Positions 51,694-62,826 of a DNA stretch of 64,000 nt are shown piece by piece (positions within the stretch are counted from its first letter, which is position 1; every line of letters begins with the position of its first letter). This stretch comes from Salibacterium halotolerans (GTDB lineage Bacteria > Bacillota > Bacilli > Bacillales > Marinococcaceae), in NCBI RefSeq assembly GCF_900115625.1, contig NZ_FOXD01000001.1, positions 186,001 to 250,000 on the forward strand, in the 5' to 3' direction. The notes under the pieces were generated by a model. The model was not told where the DNA came from. It did no database searches and saw nothing but the letters and a program-made list of their open reading frames with translations. The translations under genes were made by a program, and so were the position numbers.

Positions 51694-52383
51694 ATGGACG
51701 CAGAACTCGAACAGCTTTTAACATCGCGTACGACAAATACTCAGTCCCTGCGGCAGCTGGCGGTTGACACGATCCGGGAAGCCATTGTGATGGGATACTA
51801 TAAACCAGGTGAAGCGCTCCGAGAGAGACAGTTGTCTGAAAAAATGAACATCAGCACAACACCGCTGAAAGAAGCTTTCCGGACGCTGGAGTACGAAGGA
51901 CTGGTTGTTACCGTCCCGAGAAAAGGTACTTTCGTATCGAATATGGCCGATACGAAAGTGGAGGAAGTGTTGATGCTCCGGGCCTCTGTTGAAGGATTGT
52001 GTGCCAGGCTGGCCGCGGAAAAAATGACAGAGAATGAACAGGAACACATGAAACAGCAGCTGCATCGAATGGACGACATGAAAAAAGAACATCGGGTGAA
52101 GGAACTTGTTGAGGAAAATACGTTGTTTCATCAGATGGTCGTTACCTATGCCCGCAGTCCGATGCTGGAACAGACATGGAACACGGTTGCCGCTTTCGAC
52201 CGGGCTTTTCGAAAGCTTGCGCTGCAGCAGGACAAAGAACAGGACGAAGGGCTGCTGGAGCACTGGCGTATTTTTCAGGCGATGGAAAACAGAGACGGGG
52301 AAACGGCAGAGCAGGAAATGAGAAATCATATCCTGCGTACGATGGATCAGGTGATGAAACAAGAGCAGAGGAAAGGAGAATAA
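51694..52383 (+). CDS. GntR-family (FCD) regulator of the diacid operon
   Basis: A 229-aa FadR-group regulator. The winged helix is LRERQLSEKMNISTTPLKEA (about residues 40-60), and the helical FCD domain contains ENTLFHQMVVTYARSP. ATG 51694 follows GAAGGTG. It overlaps no other gene and precedes the dehydratase gene by 1 bp, so it is the operon's own regulator. The ligand is probably the imported sugar diacid or a keto-deoxy product. Confidence 0.87.
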   Translation: MDAELEQLLTSRTTNTQSLRQLAVDTIREAIVMGYYKPGEALRERQLSEKMNISTTPLKEAFRTLEYEGLVVTVPRKGTFVSNMADTKVEEVLMLRASVEGLCARLAAEKMTENEQEHMKQQLHRMDDMKKEHRVKELVEENTLFHQMVVTYARSPMLEQTWNTVAAFDRAFRKLALQQDKEQDEGLLEHWRIFQAMENRDGETAEQEMRNHILRTMDQVMKQEQRKGE

Positions 52384-52384
52384 A

Positions 52385-53308
52385 ATGGAGGTAAATAGAG
52401 CAGCGGAAAAATTGAAAACGATTTCGGCGATTAATATCACGCCGTTCCGCGGTGACCTCACTATCGACTGGGAGGTGCTGCGGCGGAATGTAGATTTTCT
52501 TCTGGACAATGAACTCGATGTCATTGTTCCATCCGGCAACACAGGTGAATTTTATTCTCTGACAGTGGAGGAGGCAAAAGAGGAAAACCGGAAAGTCAGC
52601 GAATGGGCCGGGAGCCGCGCAATGGTTGTCGCGGGAATCGGATATGCTGTGGAAACGGCGGTGGAGATGGGCCTGGATGCAAAACGGGCTGGAGCGGATG
52701 CGGTGCTGATTCATATGCCGATCCATCCGTACATGAATGAGGAAGGAACCGCAGCATACTTCCGCCGGATCATCGAAGAAGTCGACATGCCGGCTGTGAT
52801 TTACTTTAAAAATCCGGAAATCAGCGATGATGTGCTGAAAAAATTGACGCCGCTTCCACAGTTAATGGGGGTGAAATATGCCATCAATGATCTGCCCCGT
52901 TTCACCAAAATCGTCCGGCAGACTCCGGATCGGCACGGCGTCACCTGGGTATGCGGCACTGCCGAAAAATGGGCGCCTTATTTCTGGGCGGCCGGCGCGG
53001 AAGGATTCACGTCCGGATTGGTTAATCTGCATCCGGAGATTTCGCATGCGCTGCTTGAAAAACTCCGGGACGGAGACTGGCAGGGTGTTTGGGACTTGTG
53101 GGAAAAGATGGTTCCGTTTGAAGATCTGCGCGCAAGGCACCATGCCGGAAATAATGTGGTTGTCATTAAAGAAGCCCTCCAGATGCTGGGTTTTCCGGCT
53201 GGGCCGACGAGAGAACCGGTTTCCGCGCTCAGTCGTGATGAGAATCAGGAAGTGGCAGATCTGTTGAGCAGATGGAAGCTGGGCCGGGAAACATTTCTGA
53301 ACGTCTAA
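52385..53308 (+). CDS. DapA-family 5-dehydro-4-deoxyglucarate dehydratase-like
   Basis: A 307-aa member of the DHDPS/N-acetylneuraminate lyase family. VPSGNTGEFYSLTVEE (about residue 47) and the Schiff-base Lys in LMGVKYAIND (about residue 163) are visible, with Tyr in VIYFKNPE. This is like 5-dehydro-4-deoxyglucarate dehydratases, which decarboxylate and dehydrate their substrate to 2-oxoglutarate semialdehyde. The aldehyde dehydrogenase two genes downstream would finish to 2-oxoglutarate. RBS AAAGGAG. A 2-keto-3-deoxygluconate aldolase is an alternative. Confidence 0.8.
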   Translation: MEVNRAAEKLKTISAINITPFRGDLTIDWEVLRRNVDFLLDNELDVIVPSGNTGEFYSLTVEEAKEENRKVSEWAGSRAMVVAGIGYAVETAVEMGLDAKRAGADAVLIHMPIHPYMNEEGTAAYFRRIIEEVDMPAVIYFKNPEISDDVLKKLTPLPQLMGVKYAINDLPRFTKIVRQTPDRHGVTWVCGTAEKWAPYFWAAGAEGFTSGLVNLHPEISHALLEKLRDGDWQGVWDLWEKMVPFEDLRARHHAGNNVVVIKEALQMLGFPAGPTREPVSALSRDENQEVADLLSRWKLGRETFLNV

Positions 53309-54502
<1,194 letters not shown>

Positions 54503-54514
54503 GGAGGATATTCC

Positions 54515-55960
54515 ATGACGATTACGGTAGAGCAGACGTACAATAATCACATTAACGGTGTCTGGAAAACGGATTCTGAAGAGAAAAAGCCCAGCATTAA
54601 CCCGGCTCATCCGCGGGAAGTAGTCGGGTACTATACAATGTCCGAAAGCGCGACGCTGCATGAAGCGGTGGAAGCAGCCGCAGCCGCCAAAAGAGAGTGG
54701 AGAAAAATGGCGGAGCCTGCCCGCGGTGACATTCTTTATAAAGCAGCGGCTGTTCTCGAAGCGCGTGTCGAAGAGATTGCGGAAACGATGACAAAAGAGA
54801 TGGGGAAAACACTTCCGGAAGCAAAAGGTGAAACGATGCGCGGCGTTCAGATTCTGCGGTATTATGCCGGGGAAGGCATGCGGCAGAACGGGGACGTGAT
54901 ACCGTCCACGGATAAAGATGCGTTGATGTTCACCAACCGCACTCCTCTGGGTGTTGTCGGTGTGATTACGCCGTGGAACTTTCCGGTCGCCATCCCTGTC
55001 TGGAAAATCGCGCCGGCGCTCGTTTACGGCAATACGGTTGTCTTTAAACCGGCACAGGAAGCCGCTGTAACGGCAGCCAAAGTGGTCGAATGCCTGGCGG
55101 AAGCCGGACTGCCCGAAGGTGTGCTGAATTTTGTCACAGGAAGTGGTTCTGTCATAGGGCGCGGACTGGCGGAACATCCTGACGTGAACGGCATCACCTT
55201 CACCGGTTCCGAGCAGGTCGGACGCGGTATCGGTCAGGCCGCTCTGGCAAGAGGAGCCAAATATCAGCTGGAGATGGGCGGAAAAAATCCCGTCATTGTA
55301 ACCGAAGACGCTGACCTGGATGCAGCGGTCGACGCTGTGATCAGCGGCGGGTTGAAGTCAACCGGACAGAAATGTACCGCCACGAGCCGGGTGATTGTTC
55401 AAAGCGGGGTGTATGAAGGATTTAAAGAAAAGCTGCTTACAAAAGTGAAAGACATAAAAGTTGGAGACGGCATGAACAAGGACAGCTGGATGGGTCCATG
55501 CGCCAGCGAAAAACAGTTCCGCAGCGTAACGTCTTACATCGAGACAGGGAAACAGGAAGGAGCAGCGCTGCTCTGCGGTGGTGAAACGATGCCGGAAGAA
55601 GGGTATTATGTGACACCTGCCGTTTTTGACAACGTTGATCCCGATATGACGATTGCGCGGGAGGAAATCTTCGGCCCTGTACTAGCTCTGATGAAGGTGG
55701 AAACGCTCGAAGAAGCCATCGAGACAGCCAACGATACGGAATACGGCTTGAGTGCTTCCATTTTCACAAACAATATTCAGGAGTCTCTTTCCTTTATGGA
55801 TGACATCGAAGCCGGGCTGGTTCGTATCAACGCAGAAAGCGCCGGGGTGGAACTGCAGGCCCCGTTCGGAGGAATGAAAAACTCCAGTTCCCACTCCAGA
55901 GAACAGGGAGAGGCAGCCAAAGAATTCTTCACGTCAATCAAGACAGTGCTTGTAAAATAA
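54515..55960 (+). CDS. Aldehyde dehydrogenase, 2-oxoglutarate semialdehyde type
   Basis: A 481-aa aldehyde dehydrogenase. The catalytic Cys is in [14 protein letters not shown] (about residue 288), the base Glu in [12 protein letters not shown] (about residue 254), and [20 protein letters not shown] precedes. It resembles YcbD-type 2,5-dioxovalerate dehydrogenases, which convert 2-oxoglutarate semialdehyde to 2-oxoglutarate. RBS AAGGAGGA. As last gene of the operon it completes a glucarate-type oxidative route. A transporter is not in the window. Confidence 0.85.
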   Translation: MTITVEQTYNNHINGVWKTDSEEKKPSINPAHPREVVGYYTMSESATLHEAVEAAAAAKREWRKMAEPARGDILYKAAAVLEARVEEIAETMTKEMGKTLPEAKGETMRGVQILRYYAGEGMRQNGDVIPSTDKDALMFTNRTPLGVVGVITPWNFPVAIPVWKIAPALVYGNTVVFKPAQEAAVTAAKVVECLAEAGLPEGVLNFVTGSGSVIGRGLAEHPDVNGITFTGSEQVGRGIGQAALARGAKYQLEMGGKNPVIVTEDADLDAAVDAVISGGLKSTGQKCTATSRVIVQSGVYEGFKEKLLTKVKDIKVGDGMNKDSWMGPCASEKQFRSVTSYIETGKQEGAALLCGGETMPEEGYYVTPAVFDNVDPDMTIAREEIFGPVLALMKVETLEEAIETANDTEYGLSASIFTNNIQESLSFMDDIEAGLVRINAESAGVELQAPFGGMKNSSSHSREQGEAAKEFFTSIKTVLVK

Positions 55961-55971
55961 GATATGATACA

Positions 55972-56010
55972 ATGAAACCCACCCCCCGTCCGGACGGGGG
56001 TGGGTTTCAT
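55972..56010. terminator. Terminator of the diacid operon
   Basis: A perfect 15-bp stem (55972-55986 with 55996-56010) with a 9-nt loop; TTTAT follows closely. Confidence 0.85.
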
Positions 56011-56052
56011 TTATCTCAAGAATAATGGAAAATAAGTACGGTCTCTGTTTGG

Positions 56053-56232
56053 TTAACGCTGCGGCTGCCGGCAGATTTCCTCGTAGGCTTCTACAACTTT
56101 CTGCAGTGCATTCTTTTTCGTGCATGTCGTGACGTCCTTTTGTTCGATAATGGTCTGAGACAAAGATAAGAAACTGGTATGCGGATTGGATGAGTGCATT
56201 AACAGCTCCACATACGGTTTATTTTCGTTCAC
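56053..56232 (-). CDS. Hypothetical 59-aa protein
   Basis: A small frame from GTG 56232, with AAAGGGGGAAG upstream at good spacing, to TAA 56053. It encodes a soluble, mostly helical 59-aa peptide, beginning MNENKPYVELLMHSSNPH and ending EEICRQPQR. No family is recognised. The rest of the gap 55961-56645 holds a terminator and a weaker ORF. Confidence 0.5.
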   Translation of the reverse strand: MNENKPYVELLMHSSNPHTSFLSLSQTIIEQKDVTTCTKKNALQKVVEAYEEICRQPQR

Positions 56233-56340
56233 TGTCTTCCCCCTTTATCCCGGTGCATACGCTGGTAAAACCTCCATGAAAGAGAGTTTCCTTCTATGCA
56301 GCTGTTCTGTCTGTGACGTGCTGCAGCGTGTTTCAAGTTC

Positions 56341-56550
56341 ATGCTATCATGTAATACGATTGTAATAAATGCTGAAAAAGTTGTAATTGTTTTACGCTGT
56401 CCGGCAGGATATGCCTATGTAACTCGTTATTTAGATGGACTCGTCATCGCATCAGGGTTCATCCCGGAGCAGACGCCGGACAAATTAGATAAAACATGGT
56501 ATAAAGCAGGTTCTTCCGGCCGTGGTATTATCCAGGCCCAAACAGAATAA
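56341..56550 (+). CDS. Possible 69-aa protein
   Basis: An ATG frame with codon use like nearby genes (VTRYLDGLVIASGFIPEQTP) but no clear ribosome binding site. No family recognised. It could be a remnant or chance frame. Confidence 0.28.
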   Translation: MLSCNTIVINAEKVVIVLRCPAGYAYVTRYLDGLVIASGFIPEQTPDKLDKTWYKAGSSGRGIIQAQTE

Positions 56551-56645
56551 CTGAAAATACTAAAGGGCATTCAGCCGCCGTAACACCCCTTCTGCTGCGT
56601 GGCAGCAGTTTTTGCTGCGGTTCTGCCTAAAAGGAAAGAATGACC

Positions 56646-58256
56646 ATGATACATAATAGGAAACGATGGAACACACTGCAGCTGCAGACCTGGATCACCC
56701 TTCTTGTCTCGCTCGTCCTCGTAACGGCTTTTTGTATAACCGGTTTATTGATTGGACGGGAAACAGCCGCTCAGGCCAGGCAGGTGCAGGTGGAAGAAAC
56801 AATGGACATCGCTCACGCCGTAGCACATACCGACGTCGTGCAGCAGGGCCTGCAAAACGGAAACAAGAACGGCAGCATACAGCGATATACAGAAAGCGTA
56901 CAACAGGATACAGGAGTGGCTTATATCGTCGTCATGAACATGGACCATATCCGGCGCTCCCACCCTGTGGAATCCCGGATTGGACAGTATTTTGTAGGTA
57001 ATGATGAAGACAGGGCCTTTCAGGGGGAAACCTATACATCCACAGCGGAGGGAACCCTTGGCGAATCGCTGCGTTCTTTTGTCCCGATTCGAAACAGGGA
57101 AGGCGGGCAGATAGGAGTCGTCTCCGTCGGCATCCTGACCGATAATGTACAGGAAGTCATCATGGACCGGCAGAAGATGGTCTATATCGGTTCCGGGGCC
57201 GGACTTCTCGTTGGTCTGTTGGGCGCATACCTGCTGGCACGCCGGATTAAAAAGACAATGCATGGCATGGAGCCGCGGGAGATTGCCCATCTTTTAAAAG
57301 AAAGGGAAGCGATGCTTTCCTCTGTTCGCGAGGGCATTGCGGCCGTTAATACAGATGGGGAGATTGTCATCGTAAACGAGGCTGCAAGAGATCTGTTTAC
57401 ACGCGCAGGCTTAACAGAAGACCCTGTTTCGAGACCGGCTGCTTCTTTTCTGCCGGAACTGGGACTGCAGCAAGTACTCGAACATCAGCAGGCGGAGTAT
57501 GACCGGGAAATGGTGCTTGGCGGGTATGCTTTCATTGTAAACCGGATGCCGGTCCTGGCCGAGAACCAGATCGCGGGAGCGGTAGCTACGTTCCGTGAGA
57601 AAACGGAATTAACATCGCTTGCTGAACAGTTGACCGGAGCAAGGTACTACGCGGAAACACTCCGAGCCCAGACTCATGAATTCATGAACAAACTCCATGT
57701 GATTTCTGCCATGATTTATACGGAATCCTACAGTGAATTACAGGATTATATCCATCATATCTCCAATTCCTATCAGCAGGAAGTCGGAGATGTTTCCAGG
57801 CTGGTGAAAGATCCCGTATTGGCAGGATTTCTATTGAACAAAACAAATGCCGCCCGGGAGGAAGGTATGGAAGTGGAGCTCTACGGGGATGAACCGCTTC
57901 CTGTTCTTCGGCACACCGAACGAATGGACGCGCTGATCACGATAATCGGTAATCTGTTTGATAATGCAGTGGAAGCGGTGCAGGGCCAAAACAACAGATG
58001 GATACGGATCACCATTAATCATATAGATGGTATTTTTTATTTCACGATCCGTGATAATGGAAAAGGTATGACGCCTGCTGAAAAAGAAAGTCTGCTGCGG
58101 CCGGGCTTTTCCACGAAAGGGATGGAAAGAGGACATGGAACCGTGCTGATTCAGAAAAGTCTGCAGACGTTAAACGGTGAAATGGAGTGGTTTTCACAAA
58201 AAGAGGAGGGAACGGTGGTGGAAGTGACCATTCCCTACGAAGGGGGAGAGATATGA
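56646..58256 (+). CDS. CitA/DcuS-family sensor histidine kinase
   Basis: A 536-aa membrane kinase. TM1 (residues about 15-37), an extracytoplasmic PAS-type sensor with the HIRRSHPVESRIGQ segment, TM2 (about 180-200), a PAS domain, and the H-box RAQTHEFMNKLHVISAM (phospho-His) with ATPase motifs NLFDNAVEA and DNGKGM. ATG 56646 lies 7 bp behind AAAGGAAAG; an ATG 6 bp earlier is too close to it. Kinases of this class sense citrate or C4-dicarboxylates outside the cell. It overlaps its response regulator by 4 bp and lies upstream of a DASS transporter. Confidence 0.9.
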   Translation: MIHNRKRWNTLQLQTWITLLVSLVLVTAFCITGLLIGRETAAQARQVQVEETMDIAHAVAHTDVVQQGLQNGNKNGSIQRYTESVQQDTGVAYIVVMNMDHIRRSHPVESRIGQYFVGNDEDRAFQGETYTSTAEGTLGESLRSFVPIRNREGGQIGVVSVGILTDNVQEVIMDRQKMVYIGSGAGLLVGLLGAYLLARRIKKTMHGMEPREIAHLLKEREAMLSSVREGIAAVNTDGEIVIVNEAARDLFTRAGLTEDPVSRPAASFLPELGLQQVLEHQQAEYDREMVLGGYAFIVNRMPVLAENQIAGAVATFREKTELTSLAEQLTGARYYAETLRAQTHEFMNKLHVISAMIYTESYSELQDYIHHISNSYQQEVGDVSRLVKDPVLAGFLLNKTNAAREEGMEVELYGDEPLPVLRHTERMDALITIIGNLFDNAVEAVQGQNNRWIRITINHIDGIFYFTIRDNGKGMTPAEKESLLRPGFSTKGMERGHGTVLIQKSLQTLNGEMEWFSQKEEGTVVEVTIPYEGGEI

Positions 58257-58960
58257 TTCGGATGTTAATTGTGGAAGATGATCCGATGGTGGCAAAATTC
58301 AACCGCATGTACGCGGAAAAGGTGGAAAACTTTGAAGTGGCCGGTGTCGTGGAGAATGTCGACCAGGCCTGGACATTTTTGAATGAAAACACCGTGGATC
58401 TGATTCTGCTCGATGTATACATGAACCAAACGAACGGTCTGGATATGCTGAGAGACATCAGAAAAAACGAAACGCCGGTCGATGTGATTATTATTACGGC
58501 AGCGGATGATAATGCATCCGTCCAGACCGCCCTGCGCTACGGCGCGGTCGATTATCTAATTAAACCTTTTGAATTTGAACGGTTTCAGGAGTCGTTGAAG
58601 CAATACCGGCGCCAGCGGGAAATGATGGGGCAGGAAAGCCGCGTCTCCCAGAAAGATCTCGATCCTTTCCTTCTCCACGAGGCAGACAATTCCGCGGAGG
58701 GGATCGATCTTCCAAAAGGGCTGACGGGATTGACGTTATCGCACATTACAGAGGCGGTACTCGCTGCGCCGGCCGCTTTTTCCGCGGCCGACATTGCTGA
58801 AACTGCCGGCATATCCCGCGTTTCTGTGCGGAAGTACCTTCATTATTTAACGGAAAAGGGCTTGATAGAAGCTGATGTGAAATACCAGCCCGCAGGACGC
58901 CCGCAGTTTCGATACCGGGTTCCTCCAAATAAAAAAGAAAGGTTGAAAAACCTCCATTGA
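58253..58960 (+). CDS. CitB/DcuR-family response regulator
   Basis: A 235-aa response regulator. The receiver Asp is in DLILLDVYMNQ (about residue 53), and the C-terminal HTH (ADIAETAGISRVSVRKYLHY) matches the CitB/DcuR/MalR group. ATG 58253 overlaps the kinase stop. It probably activates the transporter gene 137 bp downstream. Confidence 0.9.
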   Translation: MIRMLIVEDDPMVAKFNRMYAEKVENFEVAGVVENVDQAWTFLNENTVDLILLDVYMNQTNGLDMLRDIRKNETPVDVIIITAADDNASVQTALRYGAVDYLIKPFEFERFQESLKQYRRQREMMGQESRVSQKDLDPFLLHEADNSAEGIDLPKGLTGLTLSHITEAVLAAPAAFSAADIAETAGISRVSVRKYLHYLTEKGLIEADVKYQPAGRPQFRYRVPPNKKERLKNLH

Positions 58961-59062
58961 CGAAACGTTTCAGCGGCTGTCTTTGCTTTTTTTATTTACG
59001 TAAAGGTTTCATTAATTAATAAAAGTAGACGAAAGGCAGAAGGGAGCGGTATATTAACGGAA

Positions 59063-59076
59063 AGAAAGCGTTTACA
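59063..59076 (+). promoter_or_regulatory. cre-like site upstream of the DASS transporter
   Basis: AGAAAGCGTTTACA matches the cre consensus TGWNANCGNTNWCA at 13 of 14 positions. It ends 20 bp before the start codon, so CcpA would block transcription. Confidence 0.55.
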
Positions 59077-59096
59077 AACAGGAGGGAACAACATTG

Positions 59097-60800
59097 ATGA
59101 GAGAAAATACAGTATCCATCTGGAAAGGACTCTGGAAGTCCCACACGAAAACCAAAAAACTGCTGACCTTCTCCCATGTCCGGGAAGCAGCCGATGCATC
59201 GGAACAGAAAAATCAGGACGGTGCAGCTACAGCCGAAGGGAATGGCAGCGATGGAGGAAATAACGGCGGAAACGGCGGAGGTTCGGGAGATAACAATAAA
59301 AGAGGGGCCTATACGAGAGCACAGCTCACCGGGTTGATTTTAGGACCTCTGTTATTTGTACTGACGATGCTTTTTTTCCAACCGCCGGATTTAAGCCCGG
59401 ACGCTCAAATCGTTCTCGCTTCGACGCTCTGGATTGCAACGTGGTGGATTACCGAAGCCGTTCCTATCCCGGCGACGTCGCTGCTCCCGATTATCCTGCT
59501 TCCTCTCTTCGGAGCGGTAGATGTGGATACCGTTGTATCGTCGTACGGGGATGACATTATCTTTTTATTCTTCGGCGGCTTTTTTATTGCCACTGCGATG
59601 GAAAAATGGAACCTGCATAAACGTATAGCCCTTAATATTATTCAATTAATTGGAACAAGTACGAACCGGATTATTTTAGGCTTCATGTCAGCCACTGCTT
59701 TTTTATCCATGTGGGTGTCCAATACAGCCTCGACGATGATGATGATACCGATTGGCATGGCGATTGTGTATCAGGTGACAGACGCTCTGAAAAATGACCA
59801 GAAAGAAAATGATCTGAAAAAGTTTGAGAAAGCGATTATCTTCGGAATTGGCTATGCGGGTACGATCGGAGGACTTGGCACATTGATCGGCACGCCGCCG
59901 AACAGTCTGCTCGCCGGTACAGTGAATGAACTGTACGGGGTGGAGATATCTTTTGCGGGCTGGATGGCTTACGCTGTACCGGTTGTGATCATCCTGCTGT
60001 TCAGTGCCTGGTTGTATTTGACGAAAATCGTGTATCCTATTAATCTAAAGCAGCTCCCTGGCGGAAAAGAGCTGATCAGACAGGAAAAGTCAGCGCTCGG
60101 CCGTGTAGGTTTTGAAGAGAAAGCCGTACTGGGTGTGTTTTTGTTTGCCGCTTTTATGTGGATAACAAGGTCGTTTTTATGGCAGGATATCATACAACTC
60201 CCGGGTATAAGCGACGGTATGATTGCGGTAACCGCGGCGCTTCTGCTGTTTGCGATTCCGTCGCCGCATCCGCAGGAAACAAAAATTCTGGAATGGAAAG
60301 ACTCCAAAGAAATTCCGTGGGGCATTCTGCTGTTGTTCGGCGGGGGTCTTGCTATTGCCTCCGGGTTTGAAACCACAGGCTTGTCCAACTGGATGGCTGA
60401 ACAGCTGACGGTACTTCAGGGAGCAAATTTTGTTCTGATTGTTCTTATTTCGACAGCGCTTGTTCTGTTTCTCACCGAAATTACGTCCAATACGGCGACG
60501 GGTACGATGATTCTGCCGGTTGTGGCATCTCTTGCGATAGCACTTAATATCCATCCATACGCGTTGATGGTACCGTGTGCGATGGCGGCCAACTGCGCGT
60601 TTATGCTCCCGGTCGGAACCCCGCCGAACGCCATTATATTCGGAACCGGGAAACTGAAAATCATTCAGATGGTGCAAAACGGATTCTGGCTGAACGTGCT
60701 CTCCATCATTCTGATTGTGCTGGCTGTCAATCTGTATCTGCCCGCGGTATGGAGCATCGACCTGCAAAGCATACCCTCCCGGTTCCAACAGGGCGGATAA
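59097..60800 (+). CDS. DASS-family Na+/carboxylate symporter
   Basis: A 567-aa membrane protein of the SLC13/DASS family. A 75-residue hydrophilic Gly/Asn/Asp-rich N-terminal tail precedes the transporter. The two SNT motifs are visible as WVSNTASTMMMIP (about residue 220) and ITSNTATGTMILP (about residue 465), which form the Na+/substrate sites. ATG 59097 (or TTG 59094) follows GGAGGG. Likely substrates are malate, succinate or citrate, in line with the CitA-type sensor upstream. Confidence 0.9.
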   Translation: MRENTVSIWKGLWKSHTKTKKLLTFSHVREAADASEQKNQDGAATAEGNGSDGGNNGGNGGGSGDNNKRGAYTRAQLTGLILGPLLFVLTMLFFQPPDLSPDAQIVLASTLWIATWWITEAVPIPATSLLPIILLPLFGAVDVDTVVSSYGDDIIFLFFGGFFIATAMEKWNLHKRIALNIIQLIGTSTNRIILGFMSATAFLSMWVSNTASTMMMIPIGMAIVYQVTDALKNDQKENDLKKFEKAIIFGIGYAGTIGGLGTLIGTPPNSLLAGTVNELYGVEISFAGWMAYAVPVVIILLFSAWLYLTKIVYPINLKQLPGGKELIRQEKSALGRVGFEEKAVLGVFLFAAFMWITRSFLWQDIIQLPGISDGMIAVTAALLLFAIPSPHPQETKILEWKDSKEIPWGILLLFGGGLAIASGFETTGLSNWMAEQLTVLQGANFVLIVLISTALVLFLTEITSNTATGTMILPVVASLAIALNIHPYALMVPCAMAANCAFMLPVGTPPNAIIFGTGKLKIIQMVQNGFWLNVLSIILIVLAVNLYLPAVWSIDLQSIPSRFQQGG

Positions 60801-61004
60801 AGTAAAAACTTTATAAAAGGATTTTTAGGTTCGGGAATATGATTGATGAAAACTAAGTTTTTAGACTACGCTTCCCTTATTACAAAGCGTATAACCAAGA
60901 GGCAGAAGTGGAGGGCGGCATTTTTGGGGTTTATCGGCTAAAACCGGTCACGTCGTGTGACCAACGCCGATACTAGAACATCCTGTTCGTCGGAGCATGA
61001 GTCG

Positions 61005-61067
61005 AAGACCCCGCAGAACGAGCGGTTGAAGCTCGTTCGAGGAGGATCGGGCCATGCCCGCGGAAAG
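61005..61067. repeat. Second copy of intergenic repeat element B
   Basis: AAGACCCCGCAG, a perfect GAACGAGC/GCTCGTTC hairpin (61016-61023 with 61031-61038) and GAGGAGG...GCCCGCGGAAAG repeat the order of 23602-23658. The hairpin arms differ in sequence but keep pairing. The gap 60801-61277 otherwise has no supported gene. Confidence 0.65.
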
Positions 61068-61186
61068 TGTCCGCCTGCAGCGCCTGCCTCTTTTTATATA
61101 ACGCTTTTTCTTTTTAAAAAATTATATTTGGTATATCTCTTATAAAAAATCATATACGTCTGAAAAATTTTTAAAAGAAATGCAGG

Positions 61187-61205
61187 GCTGACATTCAGCT
61201 GACAT
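61187..61205 (+). promoter_or_regulatory. OmpR-type direct-repeat site
   Basis: GCTGACAT occurs at 61187-61194 and 61198-61205, exactly 11 bp apart. Tandem repeats with one-helical-turn spacing are the form bound by OmpR/PhoB-type regulators. It lies 73 bp before the secreted repeat protein and near the two-component system at 62143. Confidence 0.5.
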
Positions 61206-61277
61206 CTTATTCTCTTAAAGTAAGAAATGTGATCGGCAGAGAGCGGATCACAAGTTGACAACCAGGAGGGAAGCGAG

Positions 61278-61844
61278 GTGCTGTGGAACAAAAAAGGCAA
61301 CTATTTACTGGCATCTGTTCTATCAATCGGAATGTTAGGTGCGGTGCCGGGAATGGCAGCAGCGGAACAAGACACCGCCGCCGATTTAGGAACCAGCGAT
61401 CAAGCTTCACACGAAGAAGCCGGCCTGGCGAAAGAACAAAACAACAGCCCGGCCGCCTATCCAATCAAACGCTCTATGAAAACACAGGATCTTGAACATT
61501 ACGCACAGGAACTGGGTATTGATACCGGAGACAAAAACATTTACGAGCTGGCTGACGAAGTAAAAGAAGTAGCCGTGAAACAGCGGGCCAAAGAGTTAGG
61601 GATTGCGACCCTCGGAAAAAATCTTGATACGTTGACCGCTGAAGTCCGGGAAGCCGTTTTAACAGAACGAGCCGTTGAATTGGGCATCAATATCCGGGAT
61701 AAGAAAATGTCAGATCTTGTCCAGGAAGTAAGAAACCAGGAACAGCAGATAGATGCCGAACCATCAACGCTTAAGGAAAATCTCCCCCCCTTGGTTGATG
61801 AAGAACCGGTATCATCAGACAGAACACACGGAACAAGGCTTTAG
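61278..61844 (+). CDS. Secreted protein with three 28-residue helical repeats
   Basis: A 188-aa protein with an N-terminal signal peptide, cleaved near AAA-EQ (about residue 30). After a polar linker, three consecutive 28-residue units start at residues 76, 104 and 132 and share the pattern A-ELGI-KN-L--EV--. They are predicted as paired helices. GTG 61278 lies 7 bp after AGGAGGG. No family is recognised. The direct-repeat site upstream suggests control by the downstream two-component system, perhaps in an envelope stress response. Confidence 0.7.
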   Translation: MLWNKKGNYLLASVLSIGMLGAVPGMAAAEQDTAADLGTSDQASHEEAGLAKEQNNSPAAYPIKRSMKTQDLEHYAQELGIDTGDKNIYELADEVKEVAVKQRAKELGIATLGKNLDTLTAEVREAVLTERAVELGINIRDKKMSDLVQEVRNQEQQIDAEPSTLKENLPPLVDEEPVSSDRTHGTRL

Positions 61845-62052
61845 GTTGAAGCCGCAGGAATATGCAGTACGGGAAACTGCTTCCCCCTATCAACAGCAGC
61901 CCATGATGTTTACCCCTTGCATACATGGTGCTTAAACGTTTAAACCGAGAAGCGGAGTGTCCCCCAGCATTCCGCTTGCAGCCGGCAGGCAGCAGCCGGA
62001 ACAGCGATAAAGCAGCTGACTTTTTTCATTGACTCCCCCTTTTTAAATACGG

Positions 62053-62084
62053 AATCCCTGATGGTGACATCAGGGATTTCTTTA
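62053..62084 (+). terminator. Terminator before the two-component genes
   Basis: AATCCCTGATG (62053-62063) pairs with CATCAGGGATT (62068-62078), followed by TCTTT. The stretch 61845-62142 otherwise has only a TTAAACGTTTAA palindrome (61932-61943). Confidence 0.75.
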
Positions 62085-62142
62085 CTATACATAGCTTTCT
62101 GCTGCGTTTTTCTTATATAATGGAGCCAAGGAGTGACGTGTT

Positions 62143-62826
62143 ATGCAGAAAATACTCATCATTGAAGATGAGCCGGCGATAAGCAAAGTACTGAAGGCTT
62201 ATTTTCAAAAAGAAGGATACGAAGTCATCGCGATTCTGCATGGAGATGAAGCCATGCCCGCATTCCGGGAGAATAAGCCGGACCTTGCGATTGTGGATGT
62301 CATGCTCCCCGGGCAGGATGGATGGACTATTCTGGAAAGTATCCGGGAAGAGTCAGCTGTCCCTGTTATTATGCTGACCGCACTCGGAGATGTTGATTAC
62401 AGGCTGAAAGGGCTCGAAGGCGGCGCGGATGATTACATCAGCAAGCCGTTTGATTCCAGCGAAGTCGTTGCCAGAGCAAAAGCCGTACTGCGCCGGTCAG
62501 GGTCTGTGCTGCAGGAAGATGAAGTGAATCATTACGGCAGCCTGACGATCAATCAAAAAGCCCATACCGTGAAACTAAATGGCGTCGATGTGCCGTTAAC
62601 CCCGAGGGACTTGTCCCTGCTTTTGTTTCTGGCGCGGCATCCGAATCAGACATTTGACCGTGAGCAGTTAATTGAACGGGTGTGGGGCATGGATTATGAA
62701 GGAAGCGACCGCGCCGTCGATCTTTCTATTAAACGTATCCGCAAATCTCTGCAGAACTGGCCCGAATCGGAAGGGGAAATAAAAACACTCCGGGGATTGG
62801 GGTATCAATTCTGTGTTTATGAATAA
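62143..62826 (+). CDS. OmpR/PhoB-family response regulator
   Basis: A 227-aa response regulator with receiver Asp in LAIVDVMLPGQDGW (about residue 51), Lys in YISKPFD and a C-terminal winged helix (TPRDLSLLLFLARHPNQTF, then DRAVDLSIKRIRK). RBS AAGGAGTG. The stop overlaps the kinase start (ATGA arrangement). Target candidates include the direct-repeat promoter at 61187. Confidence 0.92.
   Translation: MQKILIIEDEPAISKVLKAYFQKEGYEVIAILHGDEAMPAFRENKPDLAIVDVMLPGQDGWTILESIREESAVPVIMLTALGDVDYRLKGLEGGADDYISKPFDSSEVVARAKAVLRRSGSVLQEDEVNHYGSLTINQKAHTVKLNGVDVPLTPRDLSLLLFLARHPNQTFDREQLIERVWGMDYEGSDRAVDLSIKRIRKSLQNWPESEGEIKTLRGLGYQFCVYE

Noticed and set aside
60957-61145. 62-codon plus-strand ORF in the gap after the DASS gene
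   Set aside because: It runs through the intergenic repeat element and has no ribosome binding site.
61753-61935. 60-codon ORF overlapping the end of the secreted repeat protein
   Set aside because: It overlaps the real gene out of frame and has no RBS.
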